From an uncultured Elioraea sp. (GTDB taxonomy: Bacteria > Pseudomonadota > Alphaproteobacteria > Acetobacterales > Acetobacteraceae), in the NCBI GenBank assembly GCA_937928775.1, contig CALFVI010000015.1, forward strand, positions 1 to 64,000: a DNA stretch of 64,000 nucleotides, written 5' to 3'. The notes below the pieces were generated by a model, which worked only from the letters and a program-made list of their open reading frames with translations, was not told the DNA's origin and did no database searches. Made by a program: the position numbers and the translations under genes. Position 1 is the first letter of the stretch. The number at the start of each line of letters is the position of its first letter. Positions 18,195-27,106 of this stretch are shown here, one piece after another.

Positions 18195-18470
18195 CACGGT
18201 GCCGGCAGGTCTCCTGGCTTGCGGGTCGAAACGGAGGACCAAGCCTCCCTTCCGCCGACGGTCCCGCCTTCTTGCGGCATGTCCCGCAGTGGCGCGCCCT
18301 TTGCGCGGAGGCACGGACCAATGGCTCACCCGCCGACAGTTGCTGGGGCAGCCGCCGACTTGGCCAGCCGCACCGCCCGGGCTCGCTTGCCCCGCGGACG
18401 GGTGCGGATTGCCGCACGGCGTTCCCTCTTTCGCCCGCTCGCGCGGGACCGACACAGAGTAGCACTTGGC
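18195..18470 (-). promoter_or_regulatory. Cobalamin (B12) riboswitch controlling metE
   Basis: The minus-strand leader of metE carries the conserved elements in order: GGGAACGCCGTGCGGCAATCC (5' conserved block), GCTGCCCCAGCAACTGT (core) and the B12 box AAGCCAGGAGACCTGCC at the 3' side. Between the aptamer and the ATG, GTGCAGCCCGGGC can pair with GCCCGGGC...TGCAC, and CCAGCC with GGCTGG. These could form an expression-platform hairpin before the GAGGAG ribosome binding site. Boundaries are approximate. ORFs drawn across this region are shadows. Confidence 0.93.
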
Positions 18471-18618
18471 GAAGGTGTTGCCTCGGGTCAAGCGCGCGCC
18501 GTTGACGGCGCCCACCCGTCAGCCTAGGTCACCCGGCGTGCGGCCCTGCCGCCGCGCCTCGCCCGGCGTCAGCTCATCGACCCACTCCGCAACCAAACCG
18601 ACTTGGGAGCAACCGATC

Positions 18619-19230
18619 ATGGCTTTCACCCTGCCGGCTCTGCCCTACGCGCACTCGGCGCTTGCCGCTTATGGCATGTGCCAGGAAACGCTCGAACTGC
18701 ACCACGGCAAGCACCACCAGGCTTACGTCACCGCGCTCAATGGCTTCGTCGAGAAGATGCCGGAACTGCAGGGGAAGACGCTGGAGGAGATTGTGACCAT
18801 GTCCTTCGGCAAGCCGGACCTGGCGGGTGTGTTCAACAACGCGGGCCAACACTGGAACCACAACCTGTTCTGGCAGTGCATGAAGCCCAATGGTGGCGGC
18901 GCGATGCCGGGGCGCCTCGAGAAAAAGATCGTCGAGGATTTCGGCTCGATCGATGCGTTCAAGGAGGCGTTCAAACAGGCCGGAGTGACCCAGTTCGGCT
19001 CCGGCTGGTGCTGGCTCGTGGTAGGCAAAGACGGCAAGCTCGCCTGCACCAAGACGCCAAACGGCTCCAACCCCCTCGCCGAAGGCCAAGGCACGGCCAT
19101 TCTCGGCTGCGATGTCTGGGAGCACTCCTACTATCTTGACTTCCGCAACCGCCGCCCCGACTACCTTGCCAATTTCTTAGAGCGTCTGGTCAACTGGGAG
19201 TTTGTTGACAGCCTGCTCGCCAAAGCCTGA
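18619..19230 (+). CDS. sodB: Superoxide dismutase (Fe/Mn family)
   Basis: The product is 203 residues, starting at ATG 18619 (MAFTLPALPYAHSALAAYGM) with GGGAGC upstream. Metal ligands are the histidine in ETLELHHGKHHQAYV, the histidine in NNAGQHWNHNLFW, and D/H in GCDVWEHSYYLDF. The combination FNNAGQHWNH and GWCWLVV is typical of iron-type SodB; a cambialistic enzyme is possible. No signal peptide, so cytoplasmic. It is convergent with pdxJ. Confidence 0.94.
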   Translation: MAFTLPALPYAHSALAAYGMCQETLELHHGKHHQAYVTALNGFVEKMPELQGKTLEEIVTMSFGKPDLAGVFNNAGQHWNHNLFWQCMKPNGGGAMPGRLEKKIVEDFGSIDAFKEAFKQAGVTQFGSGWCWLVVGKDGKLACTKTPNGSNPLAEGQGTAILGCDVWEHSYYLDFRNRRPDYLANFLERLVNWEFVDSLLAKA

Positions 19231-19246
19231 GCGATCGTTTCATGCG

Positions 19247-19276
19247 TGCGCGGAGGGGCAGGGCCCCCTCCGTGCA
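19247..19276. terminator. Stem-loop between convergent sodB and pdxJ
   Basis: TGCGCGGAGGGG pairs with CCCCTCCGTGCA (12 pairs including one G-U) around a six-base loop, in the 55-base gap between convergent genes. It could serve both strands. No T-run is seen. Confidence 0.45.
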
Positions 19277-19285
19277 CCAACGCTC

Positions 19286-20023
19286 TCAAAGGCCGGCGCA
19301 GGCGTTATCGATTCGCCTTCGCATCTCGCGGATCACCGTGCCGAGGCCGAGGAAGATCGCCTCGCCGATCATGAAATGCCCGATCGAGACCTCCTCGACC
19401 TCGGGCAGCGCCACCACCGGCCCTACAGTGTCGAAGCCCAGCCCGTGGCCGGCATGCACGGCAAGCCCGATCGCCGCTGCATGACGCGCAGCGGCGGCGA
19501 GTCTCCTGAGCTCTGCCTCGCGCGCCCCTCCGTTCAGATCGCAGTAGCGACCAGTGTGCAGTTCGACCACCGGCGCGCCCACCGCGCGCGCGGCATCCAG
19601 CTGGGCCAGGTCGGGCTCGACGAACAGGGCGACCCGGATGCCGGCCTCAGTCAACGCAGCGACGGCTTCGGCCACCTGGACGCGGTTGGCGATCACGTCG
19701 AGCCCGCCTTCGGTGGTGCGCTCCTCGCGCCGCTCAGGCACCAAACAGACCGAATGGGGAGCGATCCGGCGCGCGATTGCGATCATCTCCGCAGTCGCCG
19801 CCATCTCGAAGTTGAGCGGCAGCGCGATCTCCTCCTTCAGCCTTGCCATGTCGTCGTCGCGCACGTGGCGTCGGTCCTCGCGCAGATGCGCGGTGATCTG
19901 ATCCGCCCCAGCCTCGCGCGCGATCCGCGCCGCGCGCACCGGGTCGGGGTGGTCGCCGCCGCGCGCGTTGCGCAGCGTGGCGACGTGGTCGATGTTGACG
20001 CCGAGGCGCACGCGCTTCGTCAT
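19286..20023 (-). CDS. pdxJ: Pyridoxine 5'-phosphate synthase PdxJ
   Basis: The product is a 245-residue TIM-barrel enzyme condensing deoxyxylulose 5-phosphate with 3-amino-2-oxopropyl phosphate to pyridoxine phosphate. Signatures are RLGVNIDHVATLRNARGG at the N-terminus, ITAHLREDRRHVRDDD, ALFVEPDLAQLDAA, VELHTGRY and HAGHGLGF. It follows the Cys-rich ORF and rsh on the same strand. It is separated from its usual downstream partner acpS. Confidence 0.96.
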   Translation of the reverse strand: MTKRVRLGVNIDHVATLRNARGGDHPDPVRAARIAREAGADQITAHLREDRRHVRDDDMARLKEEIALPLNFEMAATAEMIAIARRIAPHSVCLVPERREERTTEGGLDVIANRVQVAEAVAALTEAGIRVALFVEPDLAQLDAARAVGAPVVELHTGRYCDLNGGAREAELRRLAAAARHAAAIGLAVHAGHGLGFDTVGPVVALPEVEEVSIGHFMIGEAIFLGLGTVIREMRRRIDNACAGL

Positions 20024-20030
20024 CCTGCCC

Positions 20031-20252
20031 TCAGCGCGGCTGGCAACACGTTGATCTGCGGTCCCGCTGCACGGGCGGGCAGGGCACAGAGCCGTAGGAG
20101 CAGAACACGCAGCAATCGGGGGGCTTCGGCGTCAGCCGCGCCCCGCAGGCGGGGCAGTCGTACACGACGAGGCAGTGGTCCTCGGGCATCGTTTCCTCGC
20201 TGCGCTGCCCGCAGCGCGGGCAGAGAAGACTGCACTGGAGCACGATTTCCAT
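20031..20252 (-). CDS. Small cysteine-rich (GDCCVFCSYG-type) protein
   Basis: The product is 73 residues from ATG 20252 (MEIVLQCSLLCPRCGQRSEE). It has nine cysteines, arranged as two CxxC-like pairs (LCPRCGQ, DCPACGA) and a PDCCVFCSYGSVPCPP block, followed by a final Cys near the end. The pattern suggests one or two zinc sites. Proteins with the CCVFCSYGxVPCPP block are widespread but uncharacterised as far as I know. It lies between rsh and pdxJ on the same strand. Confidence 0.8.
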   Translation of the reverse strand: MEIVLQCSLLCPRCGQRSEETMPEDHCLVVYDCPACGARLTPKPPDCCVFCSYGSVPCPPVQRDRRSTCCQPR

Positions 20253-20283
20253 CGGCTGGTCCTTCGCGTCCGGCACGGGCCGA

Positions 20284-22470
20284 TTAGGCCCGGGCGCGCT
20301 CCACACTGCGGATGTGCGGGCTCGCGCGCAAGGCGGCGATGATGTCGCCCAGGTGGGAAAGGTCGCGTACCTCGAGATCGACCAGCATCTCGAAGAACTC
20401 CGGGCTGCGGCCGACGATCTTGAGGTTGGAGATGTTGCCCTCGCGTTTGGCGATCACCGTGGTGAGGGTGGAGAGCGCGCCTGGCTGGTTGGCGGTGACG
20501 ACGGCAAGTCGGCCGATGTGCTTGGCCTCGGTGAGCGTGTCGGTATCCCAGGAGACGTCGATGAAGCGCTCCGGCGTGGCAGCGAAGCTCTCCAGGGTGG
20601 GGCAGTCGGCGGTGTGGATGGTCACGCCCTTGCCGGTGGTGATGATGCCAACGATGCGATCACCGGGCAGAGGGTGGCAGCAGCCCGCGTAGTGCACGGC
20701 CATGCCCGAGACGAGGCCGCTGATGGGAACGGCGCGGCGCCCCTCCTCCCCGCGCCCGGATGGCTGCGATCGGGCCGAACGCGGTGTCATCGCGGGCAGA
20801 AGCGGCGTGGCGCGCGGACGCGGGCGAAGCTCTGGATAGGCAGCGAACACCACCTCGCGCGGCCCGATCGCGCCCGTGCCCACTGCGGCGTAGAGATCCT
20901 CGAGCGAGGCTTGCTTCAGCGCCTTCAGCACGCCTTCCAGCACCTTCTCCCCACCCTCAACCCCTTCCTGGCGGAACGCCTTCACCAGCATCGCCCGTCC
21001 CTGTTCGATGCTGCGCGCCTTCGCTTGGGCGTGGATGAAGCGGCGGATGCGCGCCCGTGCCTTGCCGGTGACGACGAAGCGCTCCCATTCCGGGTTTGGC
21101 GTGTGGCCGCGCGCGGTGATGATTTCGACCTGATCGCCGTTGGCGAGTTCGGTGCGCAGAGGCATGATCCGGCCGTTGATCTTTGCCCCGACACAGGTGT
21201 CGCCCACCTCGGAGTGCACGGCGTAGGCGAAATCCACCGGGGTGGCGCCGCGTGGCAGCGTGATCAGGTCGCCCTTCGGGGTGAAGCAGAACACCTGGTC
21301 CCGGAACATTTCGAGCTTGGTGTGTTCCAGGAACTCCTCCGGCCCCGAAGCTTGCTCGAGGATCTCGAGCAGAGAGCGAAGCCAGCGATACTGGTGCGGA
21401 TCAGGGGCGGGGATCGAGCCCTCGTCCTTGTAGTGCCAGTGCGCCGCAACGCCGTATTCAGCGATTTCGTGCATCTCCCGAGTGCGGATCTGCACCTCGA
21501 TCTTCTGCCCCTCCGGCAGCATCACCCCGGTGTGCAGGGAGCGATACCCGTTCGGTTTCGGAGTCGAGATGTAGTCCTTGAACCGGCCCGGCACGACGCG
21601 ATAGGCGGAGTGGACGACGCCCAAGGCGCGGTAGCACTCGTCAATGCCGCCGACAATGACGCGAAAGGCCATGATGTCGGAGAGCTGCTCGAAGGCGACG
21701 TTGCGCCGGTGCATCTTCAACCAGATCGAGTAGGGGCTCTTCTCCCGCCCTGTCACCTCGGCGGCGATGCCGGCCTCCGTCATCAGCCTGCGCAGCTCCT
21801 CGGTCACGCGCTCGATCAGGTCAGCCCCTTCGCCGCGCAGGAAGGCGATGCGGTTCATGATCGAGGCGTAGGCGTCGGGCTGCAGCTCACGGAAGGCAAG
21901 CGTCTCAAGCTCGGTCTTGATCTGGTCCATGCCGATGCGCTCGGCCAAAGGCGCGTAGATCTCGAGCGTTTCGGCCGCAATCCGGCGGCGCCGGGTCTCG
22001 TCGCGCACGAAGCGCAGCGTGCGCATGTTGTGCAGCCGATCAGCGAGCTTGACGAGCAGGACCCGGATGTCCTCGCTCATCGCCAACACGAGCTTGCGGA
22101 AGTTCTCGGCCTGCTTCGAGCGCTCTGAGGTGAGTTCGAGCCGGTTGAGCTTGGTGACACCATCGACGAGGCGGGCGACATCGCGGCCGAAGCCCCTCTC
22201 GACATCGGCGAGCGTGGTGCCGGTATCCTCGACGACGTCGTGCAGCAGGGCAGTGACGATGGAATTCGTATCGACCCGGAAGTGGGTAAGGATCGTCGCG
22301 ACCTCGATCGGGTGAGTGATGTAGGGGTCGCCGTTGTCGCGGGTCTGGCCGGCGTGGGCGGCAGAGGCGAACTCAAGCGCGCGATGGATCAGCGACAGAT
22401 CAGCGCGCGGGTCGTAGGCGCGGACACGCTCGATCAAGCCAGCCGCAAAACCGGTCGCGCCGTCCGGCAT
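20284..22470 (-). CDS. Bifunctional (p)ppGpp synthetase/hydrolase (Rsh)
   Basis: The product is a 728-residue RelA/SpoT homologue and likely the organism's main stringent-response enzyme. The HD hydrolase domain includes ITHPIEVATIL and ALLHDVVEDTG (about residues 45-80). The synthetase domain includes MAFRVIVGGIDECY and FKDYISTPKPNGYRSLHTGV. A TGS domain (VFCFTPKGDLITLPRGATPVDFAYAVHSEVG) and C-terminal ACT domain follow. Intact HD residues and synthetase motifs suggest both activities. It is downstream of rpoZ, the usual alphaproteobacterial order. Confidence 0.95.
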   Translation of the reverse strand: MPDGATGFAAGLIERVRAYDPRADLSLIHRALEFASAAHAGQTRDNGDPYITHPIEVATILTHFRVDTNSIVTALLHDVVEDTGTTLADVERGFGRDVARLVDGVTKLNRLELTSERSKQAENFRKLVLAMSEDIRVLLVKLADRLHNMRTLRFVRDETRRRRIAAETLEIYAPLAERIGMDQIKTELETLAFRELQPDAYASIMNRIAFLRGEGADLIERVTEELRRLMTEAGIAAEVTGREKSPYSIWLKMHRRNVAFEQLSDIMAFRVIVGGIDECYRALGVVHSAYRVVPGRFKDYISTPKPNGYRSLHTGVMLPEGQKIEVQIRTREMHEIAEYGVAAHWHYKDEGSIPAPDPHQYRWLRSLLEILEQASGPEEFLEHTKLEMFRDQVFCFTPKGDLITLPRGATPVDFAYAVHSEVGDTCVGAKINGRIMPLRTELANGDQVEIITARGHTPNPEWERFVVTGKARARIRRFIHAQAKARSIEQGRAMLVKAFRQEGVEGGEKVLEGVLKALKQASLEDLYAAVGTGAIGPREVVFAAYPELRPRPRATPLLPAMTPRSARSQPSGRGEEGRRAVPISGLVSGMAVHYAGCCHPLPGDRIVGIITTGKGVTIHTADCPTLESFAATPERFIDVSWDTDTLTEAKHIGRLAVVTANQPGALSTLTTVIAKREGNISNLKIVGRSPEFFEMLVDLEVRDLSHLGDIIAALRASPHIRSVERARA

Positions 22471-22536
22471 CGACCGTTCACTCCTGGCGGGCGGGGTCGC
22501 CCTCGCCGTGGCATCGCCCGCCTCTCATCGGGTCGC

Positions 22537-22920
22537 TTAGCCGCCCAGTTCGCGGGCGATCGCGGCCTCGATATCCTCCTCGGATGCGCCCTGCTCCTCC
22601 GCCGCCTGCTCCTCGGGCGAAATATCTAGGCCAGCAAAGATGTTGCTCTCTGTCGGCAGGAGGTCCTGCACCTCCTCGGACACGGGCTCGGGTTCCGGCA
22701 GACGCTGCAAGCTCTTGATCAGGTCGTTGCGCAGCGACTCGAGGTCGATCGTGCCTTCGGCAATCTCACGCAGCGCGACCACGGGGTTCTTGTCGTTGTC
22801 GCGATCGACCGTCGGCGCCTCGCCGCGGTGCAAATTGCGCGCCCTTTGCGCGGCGAGCATCACGAGCTCGAACCGGTTCGGCACCTTGAGGATGCAGTCT
22901 TCAACCGTTACGCGCGCCAT
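22537..22920 (-). CDS. rpoZ: DNA-directed RNA polymerase omega subunit
   Basis: The product is 127 residues. [30 protein letters not shown] is the omega signature, followed by [17 protein letters not shown]. The C-terminal tail is acidic and longer than in E. coli, as often in Alphaproteobacteria. Omega assists RNA polymerase assembly and ppGpp binding, and rsh lies directly downstream. Confidence 0.95.
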   Translation of the reverse strand: MARVTVEDCILKVPNRFELVMLAAQRARNLHRGEAPTVDRDNDKNPVVALREIAEGTIDLESLRNDLIKSLQRLPEPEPVSEEVQDLLPTESNIFAGLDISPEEQAAEEQGASEEDIEAAIARELGG

Positions 22921-23161
22921 GCGCCACCCTCTTGTCGCATTGCATGAACCCTACCGATTAGACGGCCCAACGCTGTTAGGCAAGTGGTCCGCGATTGCGT
23001 GACCGATCTGTGGTCGAGTGGATGGCGTCTTTTGCGCACAACCCGGACCCGCTGTCATTTCATTGTCAAAGGGTTTGCGTCGGGATCGGACGGGTTTAGG
23101 CTTTGCCTCCTCGCAACCTGGACTCGGTCCGATAGTTCTCAATCAAAGGGAGCATCAGAGG

Positions 23162-23869
23162 ATGTTCGAAAAATCAGAACGCCTTGCAGTCTTCATCGAC
23201 GGGGCAAACCTTTACGCAGCGTCTCGCTCCCTTGGTTTCGATGTTGACTATAAGTCGCTTCTCGCATTTTTTCGTCTTCGCTCCTATGTCGTCCGGATGT
23301 TCTATTATACCGCTGTGCTCGAGACTGAAGACTATACACCGCTCAAGCCTTTGGTGGACTGGCTCGGCTACAACGGTTACACGGTCGTCACCAAGCCCGC
23401 AAAAGAGTTCACCGACGCGACCGGCCGGCGGCGTGTCAAGGGCAACATGGACATCGAACTCGCCATCGACATGCTGGAGATGGCACCGCACGTAAACCAT
23501 ATCGTGTTGTTCTCCGGCGATGGCGACTTCCGACGCCTGATCGAGGCAGTCCAGCGCAAGGGCGTGCGCGTCTCCGTCGTCAGCACGATCAAGACGCAAC
23601 CCGTACTCATCGCAGACGAACTGCGCCGGCAGGCCGATCAGTTCATCGAGCTTGCCGACATCATGGGCGAGTTCACCCGACGCACTGTGCCTCCGCGGGA
23701 ACCCGGCGGATCGCGCGAGACCCCGCCTTCCCGTGACACGGAACGGCCAGCCACCCCGGCGCGGCCCTTCGTCGTCGAGACGGTGGGCGCACAGCGCCAA
23801 GCGGGCTCGGACGTCACCAGCGTCGAGGCAGCCGCGAAGCCGCCCGGGGAGAATGGCAGCAGCCGGTGA
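23162..23869 (+). CDS. NYN domain (LabA/DUF88-type) putative ribonuclease
   Basis: The product is 235 residues from ATG 23162 (MFEKSERLAVFIDGANLYAA); AAAGGGAGCATCAGAGG precedes it. The PIN-like NYN core has its acidic metal sites in FIDGANLY, KGNMDIELAIDML and LFSGDGDFRRLI. The last 55 residues are a Pro/Thr/Ser-rich, probably disordered tail. NYN proteins are predicted RNases or RNA processing factors. The 240 bases upstream are noticeably less GC-rich than neighbours and probably hold its promoter. The UDG gene overlaps its stop. Confidence 0.9.
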   Translation: MFEKSERLAVFIDGANLYAASRSLGFDVDYKSLLAFFRLRSYVVRMFYYTAVLETEDYTPLKPLVDWLGYNGYTVVTKPAKEFTDATGRRRVKGNMDIELAIDMLEMAPHVNHIVLFSGDGDFRRLIEAVQRKGVRVSVVSTIKTQPVLIADELRRQADQFIELADIMGEFTRRTVPPREPGGSRETPPSRDTERPATPARPFVVETVGAQRQAGSDVTSVEAAAKPPGENGSSR

Positions 23870-24507
23870 GCCTGCCTCACGCCCCGGCGCGCGACTGCTC
23901 TCTCTGCCCTCGCCTGGTCAGCTTCCGGGGAGAAAACCGCGCGCGCGAACCCGGCTGGCACAACGCGCCGGTCCCGTCGTTCGGGCCGCTCGAGGCCCCC
24001 CTACTCGTGGTCGGCCTTGCCCCAGGGCTACGCGGGGCGAATCGCACCGGGCGGCCGTTCACCGGCGATTACGCGGGAGACCTCCTCTATCGCACGCTGC
24101 TGCGCTTCGGCTTGGCTCGCGGACGCTACGCTGCGCGGCCTGACGACGGGCTTGAACTGACGAAAGCGCGGATCTGCAACGCGGTGCGCTGCGTCCCGCC
24201 CGAGAACAAGCCAAACCCCGCCGAAATCGCCGCCTGCAATCGGTTCCTGGCCGCAGAACTCGCCGCCATGCCACAGCTGCGCGTGGTGCTCGCCCTGGGT
24301 GCGATCGCGCACCAAGCCGTGCTGCGCGCCAAAGGGCTGCGCGTCTCCGCCCTTCCCTTCCGCCACGGTGCGGTGCACGATCTCGGCGGGATCGTGCTTG
24401 CCGACAGCTATCATTGCAGCCGCTACAACACCAACACGGGCCGGCTGACCGAAGCCATGTTCGCCGAGGTGATCGAACGCCTCCTGCCGCTCCTTGCCCG
24501 AGCCTGA
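23866..24507 (+). CDS. Family 5 (UDGb-type) uracil-DNA glycosylase
   Basis: The product is 213 residues. GTG 23866 overlaps the NYN stop. Motif GLAPGLRGANRTGRPFTGD is the family-5 variant of the uracil-binding loop. Cysteines in DCSLCPRL and in ICNAVRCVPPENK supply the 4Fe-4S cluster of families 4/5. DSYHCSRYNTNTGRL is the DNA-insertion (motif 2) segment. It removes uracil and related bases from DNA. Confidence 0.9.
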   Translation: MSLPHAPARDCSLCPRLVSFRGENRAREPGWHNAPVPSFGPLEAPLLVVGLAPGLRGANRTGRPFTGDYAGDLLYRTLLRFGLARGRYAARPDDGLELTKARICNAVRCVPPENKPNPAEIAACNRFLAAELAAMPQLRVVLALGAIAHQAVLRAKGLRVSALPFRHGAVHDLGGIVLADSYHCSRYNTNTGRLTEAMFAEVIERLLPLLARA

Positions 24508-25702
24508 CCCGCGATTTCGCCCGGTGACCCCGCCGATCTGGCTGCTCGCGGCGCTCGTTTCGCTGGGGCCGCTCTCCACCGACCTCTACCTGCCTGCCCT
24601 GCCGGCGATCGCCGCCGCCTTCGCCACCGACGCCGCCGGCGTGCAGTGGACGCTCTCGGGCTATCTGCTCGGCTTTGCCCCCGCCCAACTGCTCTATGGC
24701 CCGTTCGCGGACCGTTTCGGCCGACGCCCCGCGGTGGCGGTGGGCCTCGCCATCTATCTCCTTGCCACCGCAGCCTGCGCCCTTGCTCCCACACTCGCAG
24801 CCCTGACCGCGGCGCGCGTGGTGCAGGCGGTCGGCTCCTGCGGCGGCCCTGTGGTCGCGCGCGCTGTGGTGCGCGACACCACCGACCCGCCGCGCGCGGC
24901 CGCAGTCTATGCCACCATCGCCGGGCTGATGGCGCTTGCTCCGGCAATCGGGCCTGTGGTCGGTGGGCTCGTGGTCGATGTTGCAGGCTGGCGCGCCGCC
25001 TTCTGGCTGCTCGCTCTGGCCGCTCTCGCGGTCGGCCTCGCTGCCGCCGTCCTGCTGCCCGAGACCATCCCCGCGCTCGATCGGACCGCGCTCGACCCGG
25101 CGCGCCTGCTCTCGGTTTATGGGCAGCTGCTCCGCCATCGCGGCTTTCTCGCCTACGCCCTGGTGTCCGCCTTCACCTACACGGGATTGTTCTGCTTCAT
25201 TTCAGGCTCTTCCCATGTGGCGCAGACGGGGCTCGGCCTCGGGCCGCGCGGCTACGGCTTTCTCTTTGCCGCCGCAGTCTGCGGCTACATTGTGGGCAGC
25301 GCGATCGCGCGACGGCTTTCACCGCGGCTCGGGGTCGATCGCACGCTTCGGATTGGCGTCGGCTTTTGTGTGGTGTTTGGCTGGTCGGGGCCTCTTGCGC
25401 TCGCGCTGTTTGGCTCCACCATCGCCACGGTCACCGCGCCGATGGTGCTCTACATGGCCGCTTTCGCGCTGGCACAGGCCAACGCCCAATCGGGCGCCGT
25501 CGCCCCCTTCCCGGACATGGCCGGCCGCGCCTCCGCGCTGGTCGGCTTCCTGCAATGGGGCATCGCTGCGTTCGGCGGCCTTGCCGTGGCCCTTGTGCTG
25601 GATTCGCAGGGCTGGGCCATGGCAGTTGGGATCGCGGTCTCGGCGAGCCTCGCAGCGCTGGCGTGGTTCTGGCTTGCCCCTCGTTCAGGCGGAAGGGGCT
25701 GA
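24494..25702 (+). CDS. MFS drug-resistance transporter (Bcr/CflA-like)
   Basis: The product is about 402 residues (TTG start at 24494 overlapping the UDG stop; GTG at 24524 is an equally possible start). It has twelve hydrophobic segments. The first contains PLSTDLYLPALPAI, the signature of the Bcr/CflA drug-efflux subfamily, and the TM2-TM3 loop is GPFADRFGRRPAV. It probably exports small toxic compounds by proton antiport; the substrate is unknown. Confidence 0.9.
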   Translation: MPEPDPRFRPVTPPIWLLAALVSLGPLSTDLYLPALPAIAAAFATDAAGVQWTLSGYLLGFAPAQLLYGPFADRFGRRPAVAVGLAIYLLATAACALAPTLAALTAARVVQAVGSCGGPVVARAVVRDTTDPPRAAAVYATIAGLMALAPAIGPVVGGLVVDVAGWRAAFWLLALAALAVGLAAAVLLPETIPALDRTALDPARLLSVYGQLLRHRGFLAYALVSAFTYTGLFCFISGSSHVAQTGLGLGPRGYGFLFAAAVCGYIVGSAIARRLSPRLGVDRTLRIGVGFCVVFGWSGPLALALFGSTIATVTAPMVLYMAAFALAQANAQSGAVAPFPDMAGRASALVGFLQWGIAAFGGLAVALVLDSQGWAMAVGIAVSASLAALAWFWLAPRSGGRG

Positions 25703-26260
25703 GCGGTCGAGGGCAGCCTCGATGGCGCGGACCACCTCCGGCGAGTCAGGCCGCGTGCTCGCCCCCCAGGACCCGACGACCCGACCCTCGCGATCGATCA
25801 GATACGTGTGGAAGTTCCAGCGCGGAGGCGAGGACGAGGCCGCCGCCCAGCGATAGAATGGATGAGCGTCACGGCCCGTCACCTTGCTGATTGCGGCCAG
25901 CGGGAAATCGACCCCAAAGCTGACCTCGCAGAACTGCTTCACCGCCGCGTTGCTGTCCTTCTCCTGGCGGAAATCGTTCGATGGCACGCCGATCACCACG
26001 AGCCCCCGGTCGCGGTAGCGCGCATGGAGCGCCTGCAGCCCGGCATACTGATTGGTGAAGCCGCAGAACGAGGCGGTGTTGACCACCAGCAGCACCTTGC
26101 CGCGCCACTGCGCGAGCGGCATTGGCTCGCCATCGATCGATGTGAAGGTGAAGTCCCAGGCGCGATGGTCGCGGGCGAGCGCGGGGTTGGGGCGGAACGG
26201 AGAGAGGGCGACGCCAAGCGCGCCCATCACACCGAACACGCGGCGGACGGGGTCGATCAT
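25685..26260 (-). CDS. Glutathione peroxidase, probably exported
   Basis: The product is 191 residues. The start is set at ATG 26260 because AAGGAGG lies nine bases upstream; earlier in-frame ATGs overlap the neighbour. The first 30 residues (MIDPVRRVFGVMGALGVALS...PALARD) look like a signal peptide. The thiol-peroxidase core follows: NTASFCGFTNQY (catalytic Cys), GVPSNDFRQEK and WNFHTYLIDREG (Trp/Asn of the tetrad). The cysteine form, not selenocysteine, is seen. It overlaps the 3' end of the convergent MFS gene by 18 bases. Confidence 0.9.
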   Translation of the reverse strand: MIDPVRRVFGVMGALGVALSPFRPNPALARDHRAWDFTFTSIDGEPMPLAQWRGKVLLVVNTASFCGFTNQYAGLQALHARYRDRGLVVIGVPSNDFRQEKDSNAAVKQFCEVSFGVDFPLAAISKVTGRDAHPFYRWAAASSSPPRWNFHTYLIDREGRVVGSWGASTRPDSPEVVRAIEAALDRSAPSA

Positions 26261-26303
26261 TTCTTGGCCCTCCTTCAGGCCGGTTAGGCGACGGGTTGGG
26301 CGG

Positions 26304-26978
26304 TCAGCCATAGCGTTCTTCAAGCCAAGGGTCGCCGTGGTTGTGGTAGCCGCGCACTTCCCAGAAGCCGGGCCGATCTTCGGCGGAAAACGTGATCCGG
26401 CGCACCCATTTCGCACTCTTCCAGAAGTAGAGTTTGGGGATGACGATGCGAAGGGGTCCGCCGTGGCGGCGATCGAGAGGCTCGCCATTCCAGGAATGGG
26501 CCAGCATCACGTCGTCGTCCTCGAACGCCTCGCGCGGCACATTGGTGGTGTAGCCGTCTGACGACTGGAACAGCACGAACCGCGCCTCCGCACGGGGGCG
26601 AGCCAGTGCGATCAGGTCTTTCGCCCGCACGCCGCTCCAGCGATTGTCGAAGCGGCTCCAGGCGGTGACGCAGTGGATATCGGAGACATGCTCCGACTGC
26701 GGCAGGGCCATCACCCCCGCCCAATCCAAAACCACGGGATTATCTACCAGCCCATCGACAATGAGGCGAAATTGCTCGCGCGAAATGGCGGGCTGCACGC
26801 CGAGATCGAGCACCGGCCAGTCCCGCACCAGGCGCTGGCCAGGGGGCAGGCGGTCGACTTCCCTCACCCCGGTGCCGCCGGTGATGAGGCGTTTTTCCTT
26901 CGCCCAGGCCTGCTTACGGGCAATGAGCTTGCTCCGAATGAAACCGGGCAGCCCAGCCCCCGACACGTGCTCCGCCAT
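26304..26978 (-). CDS. Sulfite-oxidase-like molybdenum enzyme (MsrP/YedY-related)
   Basis: The product is a 224-residue oxidoreductase of the sulfite oxidase superfamily. The Mo-ligand cysteine lies in SDIHCVTAWSRFDNRW, followed by LIALARPRAEARFVLFQSSDGYTTNVP and HGGPLRIVIPKLYFWKSAKWV, all typical of bacterial single-domain members. No Tat signal is seen, so it is probably cytoplasmic, unlike MsrP itself, and no msrQ gene is adjacent. moaA is in this window (50.2 kb). Natural substrate unknown. Confidence 0.88.
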   Translation of the reverse strand: MAEHVSGAGLPGFIRSKLIARKQAWAKEKRLITGGTGVREVDRLPPGQRLVRDWPVLDLGVQPAISREQFRLIVDGLVDNPVVLDWAGVMALPQSEHVSDIHCVTAWSRFDNRWSGVRAKDLIALARPRAEARFVLFQSSDGYTTNVPREAFEDDDVMLAHSWNGEPLDRRHGGPLRIVIPKLYFWKSAKWVRRITFSAEDRPGFWEVRGYHNHGDPWLEERYG

Positions 26979-27106
26979 AACTTGTACATGGCCTTAAACC
27001 GCGGCCGGGCAAGGGGTCTCTCACGAGGCTGGCTGCATCCAAACAGGATCCGCGTCGACGCCCCCCGCTTGCTGCGCGACGGTCGCACCGCTAGCGATGC
27101 TGGTGG

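Noticed and set aside
18219-18527. Small plus-strand ORFs upstream of sodB
   Set aside because: They lie across the minus-strand cobalamin riboswitch, whose conserved blocks explain the sequence.
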